Positions 8,696-18,455 of a stretch of DNA of 64,000 nucleotides are shown piece after piece. The position numbers and the translations under genes were made by a program. The DNA is from Pseudomonas helvetica. GTDB taxonomy: Bacteria; Pseudomonadota; Gammaproteobacteria; Pseudomonadales; Pseudomonadaceae. Every line of letters starts with the position of its first letter. Position 1 is the stretch's first letter. Under the pieces are notes generated by a model. That model had not been told where the DNA came from. It did no database searches and saw only the letters and a program-made list of their open reading frames with translations. The stretch lies in the NCBI RefSeq assembly GCF_039908645.1, contig NZ_CP150917.1:1894501-1958500 (forward strand), in the 5' to 3' direction.

Positions 8696-9025
8696 ATGAG
8701 CCAAGGTATTGAATTTAATCGCTTGATGTTGGACATGCGGTCCATGCAAATGGACGCCATGGCTCAGCCGAAAGCGGCGGTCGCGGTGCCGGAAATGGGC
8801 GGTAGCAGCTTTTCCGACATGCTCGGTCAGGCCGTCAACAAGGTCAACGACACCCAACAGGCTTCGAACCAACTGGCCAATGCTTTCGAAATTGGCAAAA
8901 GTGGCGTCGACCTGACAGATGTAATGATTTCCTCGCAAAAGGCCAGCGTATCTTTCCAGGCGTTGACCCAAGTGCGTAACAAGCTGGTTCAGGCATACCA
9001 AGACATCATGCAGATGCCGGTTTAA
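8696..9025 (+). CDS. fliE: Hook-basal body protein FliE
   Basis: Small periplasmic rod-base protein of 109 residues that joins the MS ring to the rod and helps build the export gate junction. The family pattern is present: a disordered N-terminal third, then the helical region with [20 protein letters not shown], the [17 protein letters not shown] segment (about 70-90) and the closing [17 protein letters not shown]. It opens the fliEFGHIJ operon, is preceded by a near-perfect sigma54 promoter, and sits 15 bases before fliF. Confidence 0.95.
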   Translation: MSQGIEFNRLMLDMRSMQMDAMAQPKAAVAVPEMGGSSFSDMLGQAVNKVNDTQQASNQLANAFEIGKSGVDLTDVMISSQKASVSFQALTQVRNKLVQAYQDIMQMPV

Positions 9026-9040
9026 GGACGAGATTGAGTC

Positions 9041-10828
9041 ATGGCAGAAGCAGTCGCCGATAACGTTCCGGCCAAGGTCACGCCAGCAGACGGCAAACCG
9101 CCGTTGTTTGGTCTGTCCTTCCTGGAAAACCTCTCCGAGATGACCATGCTGCGTCAGGTAGGCCTGTTGGTTGGCCTGGCTGCGAGCGTGGCGATTGGTT
9201 TTGCCGTGGTGCTGTGGTCGCAGCAACCCGACTATCGGCCGCTGTACGGCAGCCTTGCCGGTATGGACGCCAAGCAGGTCATGGAAACCCTGGCCGCTGC
9301 CGACATTCCCTATACCGTTGAACCCAACTCCGGTGCCTTGCTGGTCAAGGCCGATGATGTGGCGCGCGCGCGACTCAAGCTCGCCGCTGCTGGTGTCACT
9401 CCCAGCGACGGCAACATCGGTTTTGAAATCCTCGACAAAGACCAGGGCCTGGGGACCAGTCAGTTCATGGAGGCGACCCGTTATCGTCGCGGCCTTGAGG
9501 GTGAACTGGCGCGGACCATTTCCAGCCTGAACAACGTCAAGGGCGCCCGAGTGCACCTGGCGATTCCGAAAAGCTCGGTATTCGTGCGTGATGAACGCAA
9601 GCCCAGCGCATCGGTGCTGGTCGAGCTTTACTCAGGCCGTTCGCTGGAACCGGGCCAGGTCATGGCCATCATCAACCTGGTGTCGACCGCCGTTCCTGAG
9701 TTGAGCAAGTCGCAGATCACCGTCGTCGACCAGAAGGGCACCTTGCTCTCCGATCAGGCGGAAAACTCCGAACTGACCATGGCCGGCAAGCAATTCGATT
9801 ACAGCCGCCGCATGGAAAGCATGCTCACACAGCGTGTGCACAATATTCTGCAGCCAGTGCTGGGTAACGATCGCTACAAGGCTGAAGTCTCCGCCGACGT
9901 GGATTTCAGTGCAGTCGAGTCGACTTCGGAGCAGTTCAATCCGGATCAGCCGGCCCTGCGCAGCGAGCAATCGACGTCCGAGCAGCGCACCGCCAGCAAC
10001 GGCCCGCAAGGCGTTCCCGGTGCGCTGAGCAACCAGCCGCCATCGCCGGCTTCAGCACCACAAACCACCGGTGGATCGAGCGCTTCCGCGGGCATGGTGC
10101 AGCCAGGTCAGCCGCTGCTGGATGCCAACGGCCAGCAAATCATGGACCCGGCAACCGGTCAGCCGATGCTGGCACCGTACCCGGCGGACAAGCGTCAACA
10201 ATCCACCAAGAACTTCGAGCTCGACCGTTCCATCAGTCACACCAAGCAACAGCAGGGCCGTTTGAATCGCCTGTCGGTTGCGGTCGTTGTGGATGATCAG
10301 GTCAAGGTCAATGCGGCCAACGGTGAAACTACCCGCGCGCCGTGGAGCACCGATGAATTGGCACGCTTCACACGTCTGGTGCAGGACGCCGTCGGTTTTG
10401 ATGCCAGCCGTGGTGACAGCGTCAGCGTGATCAACGTGCCGTTCTCGGCCGAGCGTGGCGAAGTCATCGCTGACATTCCGTTCTACTCGCAGCCCTGGTT
10501 CTGGGATGTGGTGAAACAGGTTCTCGGCGTGTTGTTCATCCTGGTGCTGGTGTTCGGCGTGCTGCGTCCAGTGCTCAACAACATTACCGGCGGCGGTAAA
10601 GGCAAGCAATTGGCAGGTCTTGGCAGCGATGTCGAGCTCGGTGGCATGGGCGGCCTGGACGGCGAACTGGCCAACGACCGCGTCAGCCTAGGTGGTCCGC
10701 AAAGTATTCTGCTGCCTAGCCCGAGCGAAGGCTATGACGCACAGTTGAACGCAATCAAGAGCCTGGTGGCCGAAGATCCGGGTCGTGTGGCTCAGGTCGT
10801 GAAAGAGTGGATTAACGCAGATGAGTGA
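9041..10828 (+). CDS. fliF: Flagellar MS-ring protein FliF
   Basis: Inner-membrane ring protein of 595 residues on which the basal body and the FliG rotor are assembled. Transmembrane helices are visible near residues 40-59 and about 490-508. They flank the large periplasmic YscJ/FliF domains, with a low-complexity Gln/Pro/Ser/Gly stretch (about 300-390) matching the variable loop seen in other FliF proteins. The cytoplasmic C-terminal tail (SLVAEDPGRVAQVVKEWINA) is the FliG-binding motif. The stop overlaps the fliG start by 8 bases, indicating coupled synthesis of the two interacting proteins. Confidence 0.97.
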   Translation: MAEAVADNVPAKVTPADGKPPLFGLSFLENLSEMTMLRQVGLLVGLAASVAIGFAVVLWSQQPDYRPLYGSLAGMDAKQVMETLAAADIPYTVEPNSGALLVKADDVARARLKLAAAGVTPSDGNIGFEILDKDQGLGTSQFMEATRYRRGLEGELARTISSLNNVKGARVHLAIPKSSVFVRDERKPSASVLVELYSGRSLEPGQVMAIINLVSTAVPELSKSQITVVDQKGTLLSDQAENSELTMAGKQFDYSRRMESMLTQRVHNILQPVLGNDRYKAEVSADVDFSAVESTSEQFNPDQPALRSEQSTSEQRTASNGPQGVPGALSNQPPSPASAPQTTGGSSASAGMVQPGQPLLDANGQQIMDPATGQPMLAPYPADKRQQSTKNFELDRSISHTKQQQGRLNRLSVAVVVDDQVKVNAANGETTRAPWSTDELARFTRLVQDAVGFDASRGDSVSVINVPFSAERGEVIADIPFYSQPWFWDVVKQVLGVLFILVLVFGVLRPVLNNITGGGKGKQLAGLGSDVELGGMGGLDGELANDRVSLGGPQSILLPSPSEGYDAQLNAIKSLVAEDPGRVAQVVKEWINADE

Positions 10829-11840
10829 TAACCGAGCCGCTATCGCCAAACTCAGCCGGGTCGACAAAGCCGCGATTCTGCTGCTGTCCCTGGGTTCAAC
10901 CGATGCTGCGCAAGTGCTGCGCCACATGGGGCCCAAAGAGGTCCAGCGTGTGGGTGTGGCCATGGCGCAAATGGGTAACGTGCACCGCGAGCAGGTCGAG
11001 CAGGTGATGAGCGAGTTCGTCGACATCGTCGGCGATCAGACCAGCCTCGGCGTCGGCTCAGATGACTATGTGCGCAAGATGCTCACCCAGGCGCTGGGCG
11101 AAGACAAGGCCAACGGCCTTATCGACCGTATCCTGCTGGGTGGCAACACCAGCGGCCTGGACAGCCTGAAGTGGATGGAACCGCGTGCCGTGGCGGACGT
11201 GATCCGTTACGAGCACCCGCAGATCCAGGCCATCGTCGTGGCGTATCTCGATCCGGATCAGGCCGGCGAAGTACTCGGTAACTTCGACCATAAAGTACGC
11301 CTCGATATTATTTTGCGCGTGTCTTCGCTGAACACCGTACAGCCTGCCGCGCTGAAAGAACTCAACCAGATTCTCGAGAAGCAATTCTCCGGCAACTCCA
11401 ACGCCGCGCGCACCACCCTGGGTGGTATCAAGCGTGCAGCCGACATCATGAACTTCCTCGACAGCTCGATCGAAGGCCAGCTGATGGACTCGATCCGCGA
11501 AGTCGACGAAGACCTGTCCGGTCAGATCGAAGACCTCATGTTCGTGTTCAATAACCTGTCCGACGTCGACGACCGCGGAATTCAGGCGTTGCTGCGCGAA
11601 GTCTCCTCGGATGTGCTGGTGCTGGCCCTCAAGGGCTCGGACGAAGGCGTCAAGGAAAAGATCTTCAAGAACATGTCCAAGCGGGCGGCCGAATTGCTCC
11701 GCGACGACCTGGAGGCCAAGGGCCCGGTACGCGTCAGCGACGTCGAAACCGCACAGAAAGAAATCCTCACCATTGCCCGCCGTATGGCCGAAGCCGGAGA
11801 AATCGTTCTCGGCGGCAAGGGCGGCGAGGAAATGATTTAA
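10821..11840 (+). CDS. fliG: Flagellar motor switch protein FliG
   Basis: Rotor protein of 339 residues that couples stator ion flow to torque and binds FliF and FliM. The three-domain layout is intact: N-terminal FliF-binding part (about 1-100), middle domain with the EHPQ motif near residue 132, and a C-terminal torque domain (about 240-330) with the charged helix GSDEGVKEKIFKNMSKRAAE that faces the stator. It overlaps fliF and is followed 4 bases later by fliH. Confidence 0.97.
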   Translation: MSDNRAAIAKLSRVDKAAILLLSLGSTDAAQVLRHMGPKEVQRVGVAMAQMGNVHREQVEQVMSEFVDIVGDQTSLGVGSDDYVRKMLTQALGEDKANGLIDRILLGGNTSGLDSLKWMEPRAVADVIRYEHPQIQAIVVAYLDPDQAGEVLGNFDHKVRLDIILRVSSLNTVQPAALKELNQILEKQFSGNSNAARTTLGGIKRAADIMNFLDSSIEGQLMDSIREVDEDLSGQIEDLMFVFNNLSDVDDRGIQALLREVSSDVLVLALKGSDEGVKEKIFKNMSKRAAELLRDDLEAKGPVRVSDVETAQKEILTIARRMAEAGEIVLGGKGGEEMI

Positions 11841-11844
11841 CGCC

Positions 11845-12654
11845 ATGGCATCCAAGAGTGATGAGTCGCCCACCGACCTGATTCGTGCGCGTGATGTTCG
11901 CGGTTTTGATACCTGGTCGTTGCCCAGCTTCGACCCGCACGTCCCGGAGCCTGAACCCGAGCCTGAGCCCGAGCCGCCGGAGATGGAAGAAGTGCCGCTG
12001 GAGGAAGTCCAGCCACTGACCCTCGAAGAGCTCGAAAGCATTCGTCAGGAAGCCTACAACGAAGGCTTCGCTACCGGTGAGCGAGAAGGTTTTCACAGCA
12101 CCACGCTCAAGGTTCGTCAGGAAGCTGACGTGGCCCTGAGCGCAAAGCTCGCCAGCCTTGAATTGCTGATGGGCAATCTGTTCGAACCAATTGCCGAGCA
12201 AGATACGCAGATCGAGAAATCTCTGGTCGGGCTGGTCCAGCACGTTGCCAGGCAGGTGATTCAGCGCGAGCTGGCCATCGACTCGACGCAAATCGAACAC
12301 GTCATGCGCGAAGCCCTGAAATTGCTGCCGCTAGGCGTCGGGAATGTGCGTCTGTACATCAACCCGCAGGACTTCGAGCAGGTCAAGGCATTGCGTGAGC
12401 GCCATGAGGAGACCTGGCGCATCGTCGAAGACGAAGCCATGTTGCCGGGCGGATGCCGGGTCGAGACCGAGCACAGCCGTATCGACGCGACCGTAGAAAC
12501 CCGTATCACGCAGATCATGGCCAAGCTGTTCGATCAATTGCACGATCAGGCGCTGCATCCGGCCGAGGCGGATTTGACGCTGGAGCTACCCGTCAGCGAA
12601 AAGCCGTCTGCCGCAGCACTTGAGCCAGAGCCGGAAATCGCTGATGCGCCTTGA
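11845..12654 (+). CDS. fliH: Flagellar export ATPase regulator FliH
   Basis: Stator-like peripheral component of the export apparatus, 269 residues. It dimerises, binds the FliI ATPase and links it to FliN at the C-ring. Residues 34-45 are a Pro-Glu dipeptide run before the conserved region, an acidic rigid spacer between the FliN-binding N-terminus and the coiled coil. The FliH/YscL domain occupies about 100-230 and the acidic C-terminal tail is divergent. Its end overlaps the fliI start by 11 bases. Confidence 0.95.
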   Translation: MASKSDESPTDLIRARDVRGFDTWSLPSFDPHVPEPEPEPEPEPPEMEEVPLEEVQPLTLEELESIRQEAYNEGFATGEREGFHSTTLKVRQEADVALSAKLASLELLMGNLFEPIAEQDTQIEKSLVGLVQHVARQVIQRELAIDSTQIEHVMREALKLLPLGVGNVRLYINPQDFEQVKALRERHEETWRIVEDEAMLPGGCRVETEHSRIDATVETRITQIMAKLFDQLHDQALHPAEADLTLELPVSEKPSAAALEPEPEIADAP

Positions 12655-14002
12655 TCGCACCAGCTTCGGCAAGCGCCTGAGCACTTATGCACAGGCCACC
12701 GAGTTGCCCGGCCAACCGATCCTCGAAGGACGCTTGCTGCGCATGGTCGGCCTGACGCTTGAAGCCGAGGGCCTGCGCGCCGCCATGGGCAGCCGTTGCA
12801 TGGTGATCAACGACGACAGTTATCACCCGGTACAGGTCGAAGCCGAAGTCATGGGTTTCTCTGGCAACAAGGTGTTTCTGATGCCGGTCGGCAGTGTCGC
12901 CGGCATCGCCCCGGGCGCCAGGGTGGTGCCCTTGGCCGATGCCGGGCGCTTGCCGATGGGCATGAGCATGCTCGGGCGGGTACTGGATGGCGCCGGCCGT
13001 GCGCTGGACGGCAAGGGCGGAATGAAAGCCGAAGACTGGGTGCCGATGGATGGTCCCACCATCAACCCGCTCAAGCGCGACCCCATCAGCCAGCCGCTGG
13101 ACGTGGGTATTCGCTCCATCAACGGATTATTGACGGTCGGTCGCGGTCAGCGCCTCGGCCTCTTCGCCGGCACCGGCGTCGGCAAGAGTGTGTTGCTGGG
13201 CATGATGACCCGCTTCACCGAAGCCGACATCATCGTGGTCGGGCTGATCGGCGAGCGGGGTCGCGAGGTCAAGGAATTCATCGAGCACATCCTCGGTGAG
13301 GAGGGGCTCAAGCGTTCCGTGGTGGTGGCGTCGCCTGCGGACGATGCGCCGCTGATGCGTCTGCGCGCCGCGATGTACTGCACGCGAATCGCCGAGTATT
13401 TCCGCGACAAGGGCAAGAACGTCCTGTTGCTGATGGATTCGCTGACCCGTTTTGCTCAGGCGCAACGGGAAATCGCCCTGGCCATCGGTGAGCCACCGGC
13501 GACCAAGGGTTATCCGCCATCGGTATTCGCCAAACTGCCGAAACTGGTGGAGCGTGCCGGTAATGCCGAGGCGGGCGGCGGTTCGATCACCGCATTTTAT
13601 ACGGTGTTGTCCGAAGGTGACGACCAGCAGGATCCGATCGCCGATGCCGCTCGAGGCGTACTCGACGGGCACATCGTCCTGTCGCGTCGCTTGGCGGAAG
13701 AGGGGCATTACCCGGCGATCGACATTGAAGCGTCCATCAGTCGGGTCATGCCATCGGTGGTCAGCCCAGACCACATGACCCGTGCGCAGTACTTCAAGCA
13801 GCTCTGGTCGCGTTATCAGCAAAGCCGCGACCTGATCAGCGTCGGCGCCTATGTAGCGGGCGGCGACCGGGAAACCGATCTGGCGATCTCGTTGCAGCCG
13901 CAGTTGGCCAAGTACTTGCGTCAGGGCCTGAACGACAGCATCAACCTGGGCGAGAGCGAGGCATACCTTGCCTCGATCTTTGCCCCGGCGGCTGGCGGCT
14001 AA
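12644..14002 (+). CDS. fliI: Flagellum-specific ATPase FliI
   Basis: Cytoplasmic ATPase of the flagellar type III export apparatus, 452 residues from the chosen start, related to the F1 beta subunit. Walker A GTGVGKS is at residues 176-182, followed by the [15 protein letters not shown] segment and Walker B ([18 protein letters not shown]), all intact. ATG 12644 is preferred over the in-frame TTG at 12620 because the protein then begins [12 protein letters not shown], the usual Pseudomonas FliI start, and overlaps fliH by only 11 bases. Confidence 0.96.
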   Translation: MRLDRTSFGKRLSTYAQATELPGQPILEGRLLRMVGLTLEAEGLRAAMGSRCMVINDDSYHPVQVEAEVMGFSGNKVFLMPVGSVAGIAPGARVVPLADAGRLPMGMSMLGRVLDGAGRALDGKGGMKAEDWVPMDGPTINPLKRDPISQPLDVGIRSINGLLTVGRGQRLGLFAGTGVGKSVLLGMMTRFTEADIIVVGLIGERGREVKEFIEHILGEEGLKRSVVVASPADDAPLMRLRAAMYCTRIAEYFRDKGKNVLLLMDSLTRFAQAQREIALAIGEPPATKGYPPSVFAKLPKLVERAGNAEAGGGSITAFYTVLSEGDDQQDPIADAARGVLDGHIVLSRRLAEEGHYPAIDIEASISRVMPSVVSPDHMTRAQYFKQLWSRYQQSRDLISVGAYVAGGDRETDLAISLQPQLAKYLRQGLNDSINLGESEAYLASIFAPAAGG

Positions 14003-14008
14003 CACCTC

Positions 14009-14458
14009 ATGGCCCAGAGCCGGTCGGCGCGCCTGGCGCCCGTGGTCGATATGGCTGAAAAGGCTGAAAAGACCGCTGCCCAGCGCCTGGGGCACTTTCA
14101 GGGCCAGGTGCGATTGGCCGAAAGCAAGCTCGCCGACCTCGAAAGCTTCCGCCTCGAGTACCAGGAACAATGGATCGTACGCGGCAGCAGTGGCGTCTCG
14201 GGGCAATGGTTGCTGGGGTATCAGGGCTTTCTCGCGCAACTCGGCACCGCGATCGATCAGCAGCGCCAAAGCCTGGCCTGGCACCAGAACAACCTGAACA
14301 AGGCACGTGACACCTGGCAGCAGGCGTTTGCCCGGGTTGAAGGGCTGCGCAAGCTGGTGCAGCGTTACATTGATGAGGCTCGCCAACTCGAAGACCGGCG
14401 TGAGCAGAAACTGCTCGATGAGCTTTCCCAGCGTTTGCCGCGCCACGACCCGTATTGA
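14009..14458 (+). CDS. fliJ: Flagellar export chaperone FliJ
   Basis: Coiled-coil protein of 149 residues that forms the stalk of the FliI hexamer and connects it to FlhA. The sequence is nearly all helix, rich in Gln, Glu, Lys and Arg, with two long antiparallel coiled-coil arms (about 10-60 and 80-140), as in FliJ structures. It begins 6 bases after fliI and closes the fliE operon; the next gene starts 77 bases later behind its own candidate promoter. Confidence 0.93.
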   Translation: MAQSRSARLAPVVDMAEKAEKTAAQRLGHFQGQVRLAESKLADLESFRLEYQEQWIVRGSSGVSGQWLLGYQGFLAQLGTAIDQQRQSLAWHQNNLNKARDTWQQAFARVEGLRKLVQRYIDEARQLEDRREQKLLDELSQRLPRHDPY

Positions 14459-14472
14459 GCGATCTTTTGACC

Positions 14473-14501
14473 TTGCTCATGCTCCCGGCAAGTGCTAAAC
14501 C
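14473..14501 (+). promoter_or_regulatory. Candidate sigma70 promoter of hsbA
   Basis: TTGCTC at 14473-14478 and TAAACC at 14496-14501 are 17 bases apart, with TGC directly before the -10 (extended -10 form). It lies in the only gap between fliJ and hsbA. The match is moderate. Confidence 0.4.
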
Positions 14502-14535
14502 TTCTACACGTTGCCAATGACAGGGAAGCCGCAGC

Positions 14536-14844
14536 ATGTCAGTCGTTACAGAAGTATCGCCGGATGGGCAAAAACTCACGATTTCGGTCAAGGGGCGGTT
14601 CGATTTCGCCAAGCATCAGGAGTTTCGCGAGTCCTACGAGCGCCCCGACGGGCAAATGCCAAACTCGGTGGTGGTCGACTTGAAGGACGCGACCTACCTC
14701 GACAGCTCGGCGTTGGGTATGTTGCTGCTGTTGCGTGATCACGCCGGCGGAGATAATTCCGATATTCGCGTGGTCAACAGCAGTTCCGATGTGAAGAAAA
14801 TCCTCGCCATCTCCAACTTCGACAAGCTGTTCGACATCAGTTGA
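14536..14844 (+). CDS. hsbA: Anti-anti-sigma factor HsbA (STAS domain)
   Basis: STAS-domain protein of 102 residues corresponding to P. aeruginosa HsbA. There, the unphosphorylated form binds the anti-sigma factor FlgM and frees FliA, while the phosphorylated form binds the diguanylate cyclase HsbD, so it switches between swimming and biofilm. The phosphorylation loop DSSALG is at residues 56-61 inside the typical VVVDLKDATYLDSSALGMLL core. It is followed within a few bases by hsbR, whose kinase and phosphatase domains act on it. The symbol rests on this three-gene context as well as on sequence. Confidence 0.88.
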   Translation: MSVVTEVSPDGQKLTISVKGRFDFAKHQEFRESYERPDGQMPNSVVVDLKDATYLDSSALGMLLLLRDHAGGDNSDIRVVNSSSDVKKILAISNFDKLFDIS

Positions 14845-14849
14845 CCGTC

Positions 14850-16556
14850 ATGTCGACGCTGCCCGAGCCGCTGACCGTGCTGATCGCAGAAGACAGCGCG
14901 GCCGATCGCTTGTTGCTGTCGAGTATCGTCCGTCGTCAGGGGCATGAGGTGTTGGCTGCGGCCAACGGCGCCGAGGCGGTTGAGCTGTACCAGCAGCAGC
15001 GTCCGCAACTGGTGTTGATGGACGCGATGATGCCGGTGATGGACGGTTTCGAAGCGGCGCGACAGATCAAGCTGCTGGCTGGCGAAACGCTGGTGCCGAT
15101 CATCTTCCTGACCTCGCTGACGGAAAGCGAAGCCTTGGCGCGTTGCCTGGAGGCGGGTGGCGACGACTTTCTGGCAAAACCTTATAACCAGGTGATCCTC
15201 AGCGCCAAGATCAAGGCGATGGATCGTTTGCGGCGCCTGCAGGCGACGGTCCTGGAGCAGCGCGATCTGATCGCCAGGCACCATGAGTACCTGCTCAATG
15301 AGCAGCGGGTGGCCAAGGCGGTATTCGACAAGGTCGCTCACTCCGGCTGCCTGAGCGCTCCCAATATCCGTTATTCACAATCCCCTTATGCACTATTCAA
15401 CGGCGATCTGTTGCTGGCGGCATATACGCCTGCCGGTGACATGCATGTGCTGTTGGGGGATTTCACCGGTCATGGCCTGCCGGCAGCAGTCGGCGCCATG
15501 CCGCTGGCGGAAGTGTTCTACGGTATGACCGCCAAGGGTTACGGCCTGTCGGAAATGCTGTGCGAGATGAACGCCAAGCTCAAGCGTATCCTGCCGGTGG
15601 ATATGTTCTGTTGCGCGACCCTGTTGTGCCTGAGTTTTCAGCGTCGTTCGGTGGAGGTCTGGAACGGCGGTATGCCGGATGGTTATCTGCATGATATCGC
15701 CAACGACAAGCGCACCGTATTGCCGGCGCGGCATCTGCCGCTGGGCGTGTTGAGTGCGCAAGCCTTTGATGATCACACCGAGGTGTTGCCGATGGCCCTC
15801 GGCGACCGGGTATTCCTGTTGTCGGACGGCGTGATCGATACCTGTGATGCCAACGACCAGTTATTTGGTGTCGAGCGGTTGCAGCAGGTGTTTGCCGACA
15901 ATCGCCAGCCAGACCGATTGTTCGAGGAGATCGAACAGGCGCTGCGGGATTTCCGTGGCGAGGCGCGTGACGATGTCAGCATGCTCGAGGTTCGCCTGCT
16001 CGAAGCCTCGCAACTCACGCCGCCGGCCATGGTGTATTCCGACAGCAGTGTGTCTTGCCCGCTGGATTGGTCGGTGAGTTTTGAGTTTCGTGCAGACTCG
16101 CTCAGGCGCTTCAATCCGTTGCCTTATATGATGCAATTGTTGCTTGAGGTGCATGGGTTGCGGGCGCAAAGCGGGGCGCTTTACAGTGTGCTGGCCGAGC
16201 TCTATTCCAATGCACTGGAGCATGGTGTACTGGGCCTGGATTCGAGTATCAAGCGCGATGCCTCCGGGTTTGCGCGGTATTACGAGCAGCGCAATGCGCG
16301 TCTGGAGGCGCTTGAGGATGGCTACCTGCGGGTGCATATGCAGCTGTCGCCGCAAGGTGCGGGAGGCTGTCTGGTGGTGGAAGTCGAAGACAGTGGTGCA
16401 GGGTTCGACGTAGAGCGGGTCATGACTCGACCTGTCGACAGCGGCCGCTTGTCGGGTCGCGGTGTGAGTCTGATTCGTCAGTTGAGTCACAGCGCCAGTT
16501 GGTCGGACAATGGCCGACGTGCCCGCGTGGAGTTTTCCTGGGAGGCTCAGGCATAA
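14850..16556 (+). CDS. hsbR: HsbR: receiver, PP2C phosphatase and anti-sigma kinase protein
   Basis: Three-domain regulator of 568 residues. An N-terminal receiver (about 8-125, phosphoacceptor D58 in LVLMDAMMP, LAKPYN loop) is followed by a SpoIIE/PP2C phosphatase (about 180-385, with GDFTGHG and LLSDGVIDT) and a C-terminal RsbW-like HATPase (about 420-568, N box ELYSNALEHG near 450). In P. aeruginosa HsbR acts on HsbA as phosphatase or kinase depending on receiver phosphorylation through HptB. ATG 14850 is used; a TTG at 14841 overlaps the hsbA stop and is a possible alternative. The ribosome site is weak, suggesting coupling to hsbA. Confidence 0.9.
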   Translation: MSTLPEPLTVLIAEDSAADRLLLSSIVRRQGHEVLAAANGAEAVELYQQQRPQLVLMDAMMPVMDGFEAARQIKLLAGETLVPIIFLTSLTESEALARCLEAGGDDFLAKPYNQVILSAKIKAMDRLRRLQATVLEQRDLIARHHEYLLNEQRVAKAVFDKVAHSGCLSAPNIRYSQSPYALFNGDLLLAAYTPAGDMHVLLGDFTGHGLPAAVGAMPLAEVFYGMTAKGYGLSEMLCEMNAKLKRILPVDMFCCATLLCLSFQRRSVEVWNGGMPDGYLHDIANDKRTVLPARHLPLGVLSAQAFDDHTEVLPMALGDRVFLLSDGVIDTCDANDQLFGVERLQQVFADNRQPDRLFEEIEQALRDFRGEARDDVSMLEVRLLEASQLTPPAMVYSDSSVSCPLDWSVSFEFRADSLRRFNPLPYMMQLLLEVHGLRAQSGALYSVLAELYSNALEHGVLGLDSSIKRDASGFARYYEQRNARLEALEDGYLRVHMQLSPQGAGGCLVVEVEDSGAGFDVERVMTRPVDSGRLSGRGVSLIRQLSHSASWSDNGRRARVEFSWEAQA

Positions 16557-16586
16557 TCCGCGCATTCTTGATCAAGGAGCGAACAA

Positions 16587-16931
16587 GTGACTGACATTCA
16601 TCTGGATCACGACGTACTGAGTGCGCTGCAAGAAGTCATGGAGGATGAGTACCCGATACTTCTGGATACTTTCCTTCAGGACTCCGAAACACGTTTGACC
16701 CAACTTCGCGAAACTCAGGACCCCGACCAGTTGCTCAGTGCCGCCCACAGCTTCAAGGGCAGCAGCAGCAACATGGGGGCTACGCGCCTGGCTGAACTGT
16801 GCAATGAGCTGGAGCAGCGAGCGAAACAAAAAAGCCTTGCGGGAATTGAAGAGCTGGTCGGCGAAATCGACGGCGAATTTGCCATCGTCCGACGCTTGTA
16901 CAGTGAAGAGCGCCAGCGTTTTCATTGTTGA
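16587..16931 (+). CDS. hptB: Histidine phosphotransfer protein HptB
   Basis: HPt domain protein of 114 residues with the motif AHSFKGSSSNMG; the phosphorylatable His is residue 54. In P. aeruginosa HptB relays phosphate from several hybrid kinases, including the RetS network, to HsbR. Translation is assigned to GTG 16587, preceded by AAGGAGCG with good spacing. The gene closes the hsbA-hsbR-hptB block, and a sigma54 site for fliK follows 41 bases later. Confidence 0.9.
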   Translation: MTDIHLDHDVLSALQEVMEDEYPILLDTFLQDSETRLTQLRETQDPDQLLSAAHSFKGSSSNMGATRLAELCNELEQRAKQKSLAGIEELVGEIDGEFAIVRRLYSEERQRFHC

Positions 16932-16972
16932 AAGCACCCACGTTGCAGGTTTTTCCAGCACCTGAGCAAACC

Positions 16973-16988
16973 TGGCTCGACCCTTGCA
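16973..16988 (+). promoter_or_regulatory. Sigma54 promoter of fliK
   Basis: TGGCTCGACCCTTGCA has GG at 16974-16975 and GC at 16986-16987, 12 apart, with the TTGCA core. It lies 49 bases before the preferred fliK start. Confidence 0.75.
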
Positions 16989-17036
16989 GCTTTGTTTCTC
17001 AACTGTACCTACGATCCCAGTGCAGCGGAGACCGTT

Positions 17037-18434
17037 ATGCCCCTCGCCCCGAATTCGCTTCTTCAGGCCGCCTCGCAGGCCAAGACTCAGTCCGTGTCTG
17101 CCAGCGTGCCTGTCAATGCGCCGGCAGCGCCTGCGGAGCCCCGGGATAAGGCCGCCAGCTTTTCTCAGGTCTACGCCAAACAGGCGCAAGCTACCCCGGC
17201 GTCCAGTGCTGACGGGGCCGGTAAAAACGTGCGCGACAAAGTGGCGGACAGCACCGGCAAAAAAGTGGCGCCTGACAACAAGTCTGCCGCGCCAGAGGCG
17301 AAAGTTGCCGATAGCGGCAAATCCTTGCCCGCCGACAAACCGGCGGATACCAGCGACAAGGCTGCTAGCGACACAAGCGGTGCCAGCGATTCTGCAGTGG
17401 CCAAGGATGCTCCGGTGGCTGATAGCGCTCCGCTTGACCCAACTCTCGATCCGGCATTGGCGCAGGCGGTGCAACCGGCTCAAGCGCCAGCGCCGGTACC
17501 CGATCCACAAACTCCGCCAGTGGTCGCTCAGGTTCAGACCCAGCCTCAGGTCGATCCGGCTCTTGCGGCGACAGTGACGCCTGCACCGGCCCAGCCTGTG
17601 GCTGCGACTGATCCTTCGTTCGATCCTACAGCCGATCCTTTGGACGCGATGCCGGCCGTGCGCCTGGCACTTGAGCAAAGTGGTCACGTGTCGGCCTCCA
17701 GCCAGTCCCCGACCAAAGCGACGCCGGATCAGGCCGATAGCGAGCCCACCGCGGCGCAGAACTTTGCCAATGGCATGGCGAGCATGCTTGACGTGCAAGC
17801 CAGCAAGGACAGCACCAGCCAGGGGGGCGAAAAGTCCTTCAGCGGTTTGATCGACGACGGGCTCAAGGACCTGAAATCGGCGACCAGTGACACGCGCGTT
17901 GACGATTTTGCCAATCGCCTGGCGGCGCTGACCCAGGCCGCCACGCCCAAGACCGCGAATGCGTTGCCGGTGAATCAGCCGATCGCCATGCATCAGAGCG
18001 GTTGGACCGAGGAAGTGGTCAATCGGGTCATGTATTTGTCGAGTGCCAACCTCAAGGCGGCTGATATTCAGCTTCAGCCAGCGGAATTGGGTCGCCTGGA
18101 TATTCGGGTGAACATGGTTCCCGACCAGCAGACTCAAGTGACCTTCATGAGTGCTCACGTTGGGGTGCGTGAGGCGCTGGACAGCCAGATGCATCGTCTG
18201 CGCGACATGTTTGCCCAGCAAGGCATGGGGCAAGTCGATGTCAACGTGTCCGACCAGTCCCGCGGCTGGCAAGGGCAAGGGCAGCAGCAGGCCCAGCAAG
18301 GCCAGGGCGCAGGCGCGACTGCCAGCGGAGGTCGTCTGGGCTCGGCGGATGAAGAGCTGCCGGCAAGCGTGGCTGAAGCGGCCGCCAGCACGACCAGCGT
18401 CATCGGCTCCAGCGCAGTCGATTACTACGCCTGA
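17037..18434 (+). CDS. fliK: Flagellar hook-length control protein FliK
   Basis: Secreted molecular ruler of 465 residues that measures hook length and then switches FlhB from hook to filament export. The first two thirds are Ala/Pro/Asp/Lys-rich and low in complexity, as usual for the ruler part. The conserved C-terminal Flg_hook domain lies about 315-415 (ADIQLQPAELGRLDIRVNM, then VTFMSAHVGVREALDSQ), followed by a Gln/Gly-rich tail. ATG 17037 is preferred because GGAG lies 6 bases upstream; the frame is open further upstream but only with a TTG inside the promoter region. It is bounded by a sigma54 promoter and a large palindrome. Confidence 0.93.
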   Translation: MPLAPNSLLQAASQAKTQSVSASVPVNAPAAPAEPRDKAASFSQVYAKQAQATPASSADGAGKNVRDKVADSTGKKVAPDNKSAAPEAKVADSGKSLPADKPADTSDKAASDTSGASDSAVAKDAPVADSAPLDPTLDPALAQAVQPAQAPAPVPDPQTPPVVAQVQTQPQVDPALAATVTPAPAQPVAATDPSFDPTADPLDAMPAVRLALEQSGHVSASSQSPTKATPDQADSEPTAAQNFANGMASMLDVQASKDSTSQGGEKSFSGLIDDGLKDLKSATSDTRVDDFANRLAALTQAATPKTANALPVNQPIAMHQSGWTEEVVNRVMYLSSANLKAADIQLQPAELGRLDIRVNMVPDQQTQVTFMSAHVGVREALDSQMHRLRDMFAQQGMGQVDVNVSDQSRGWQGQGQQQAQQGQGAGATASGGRLGSADEELPASVAEAAASTTSVIGSSAVDYYA

Positions 18435-18455
18435 CGAGTTGCAGCAACCCGAACA

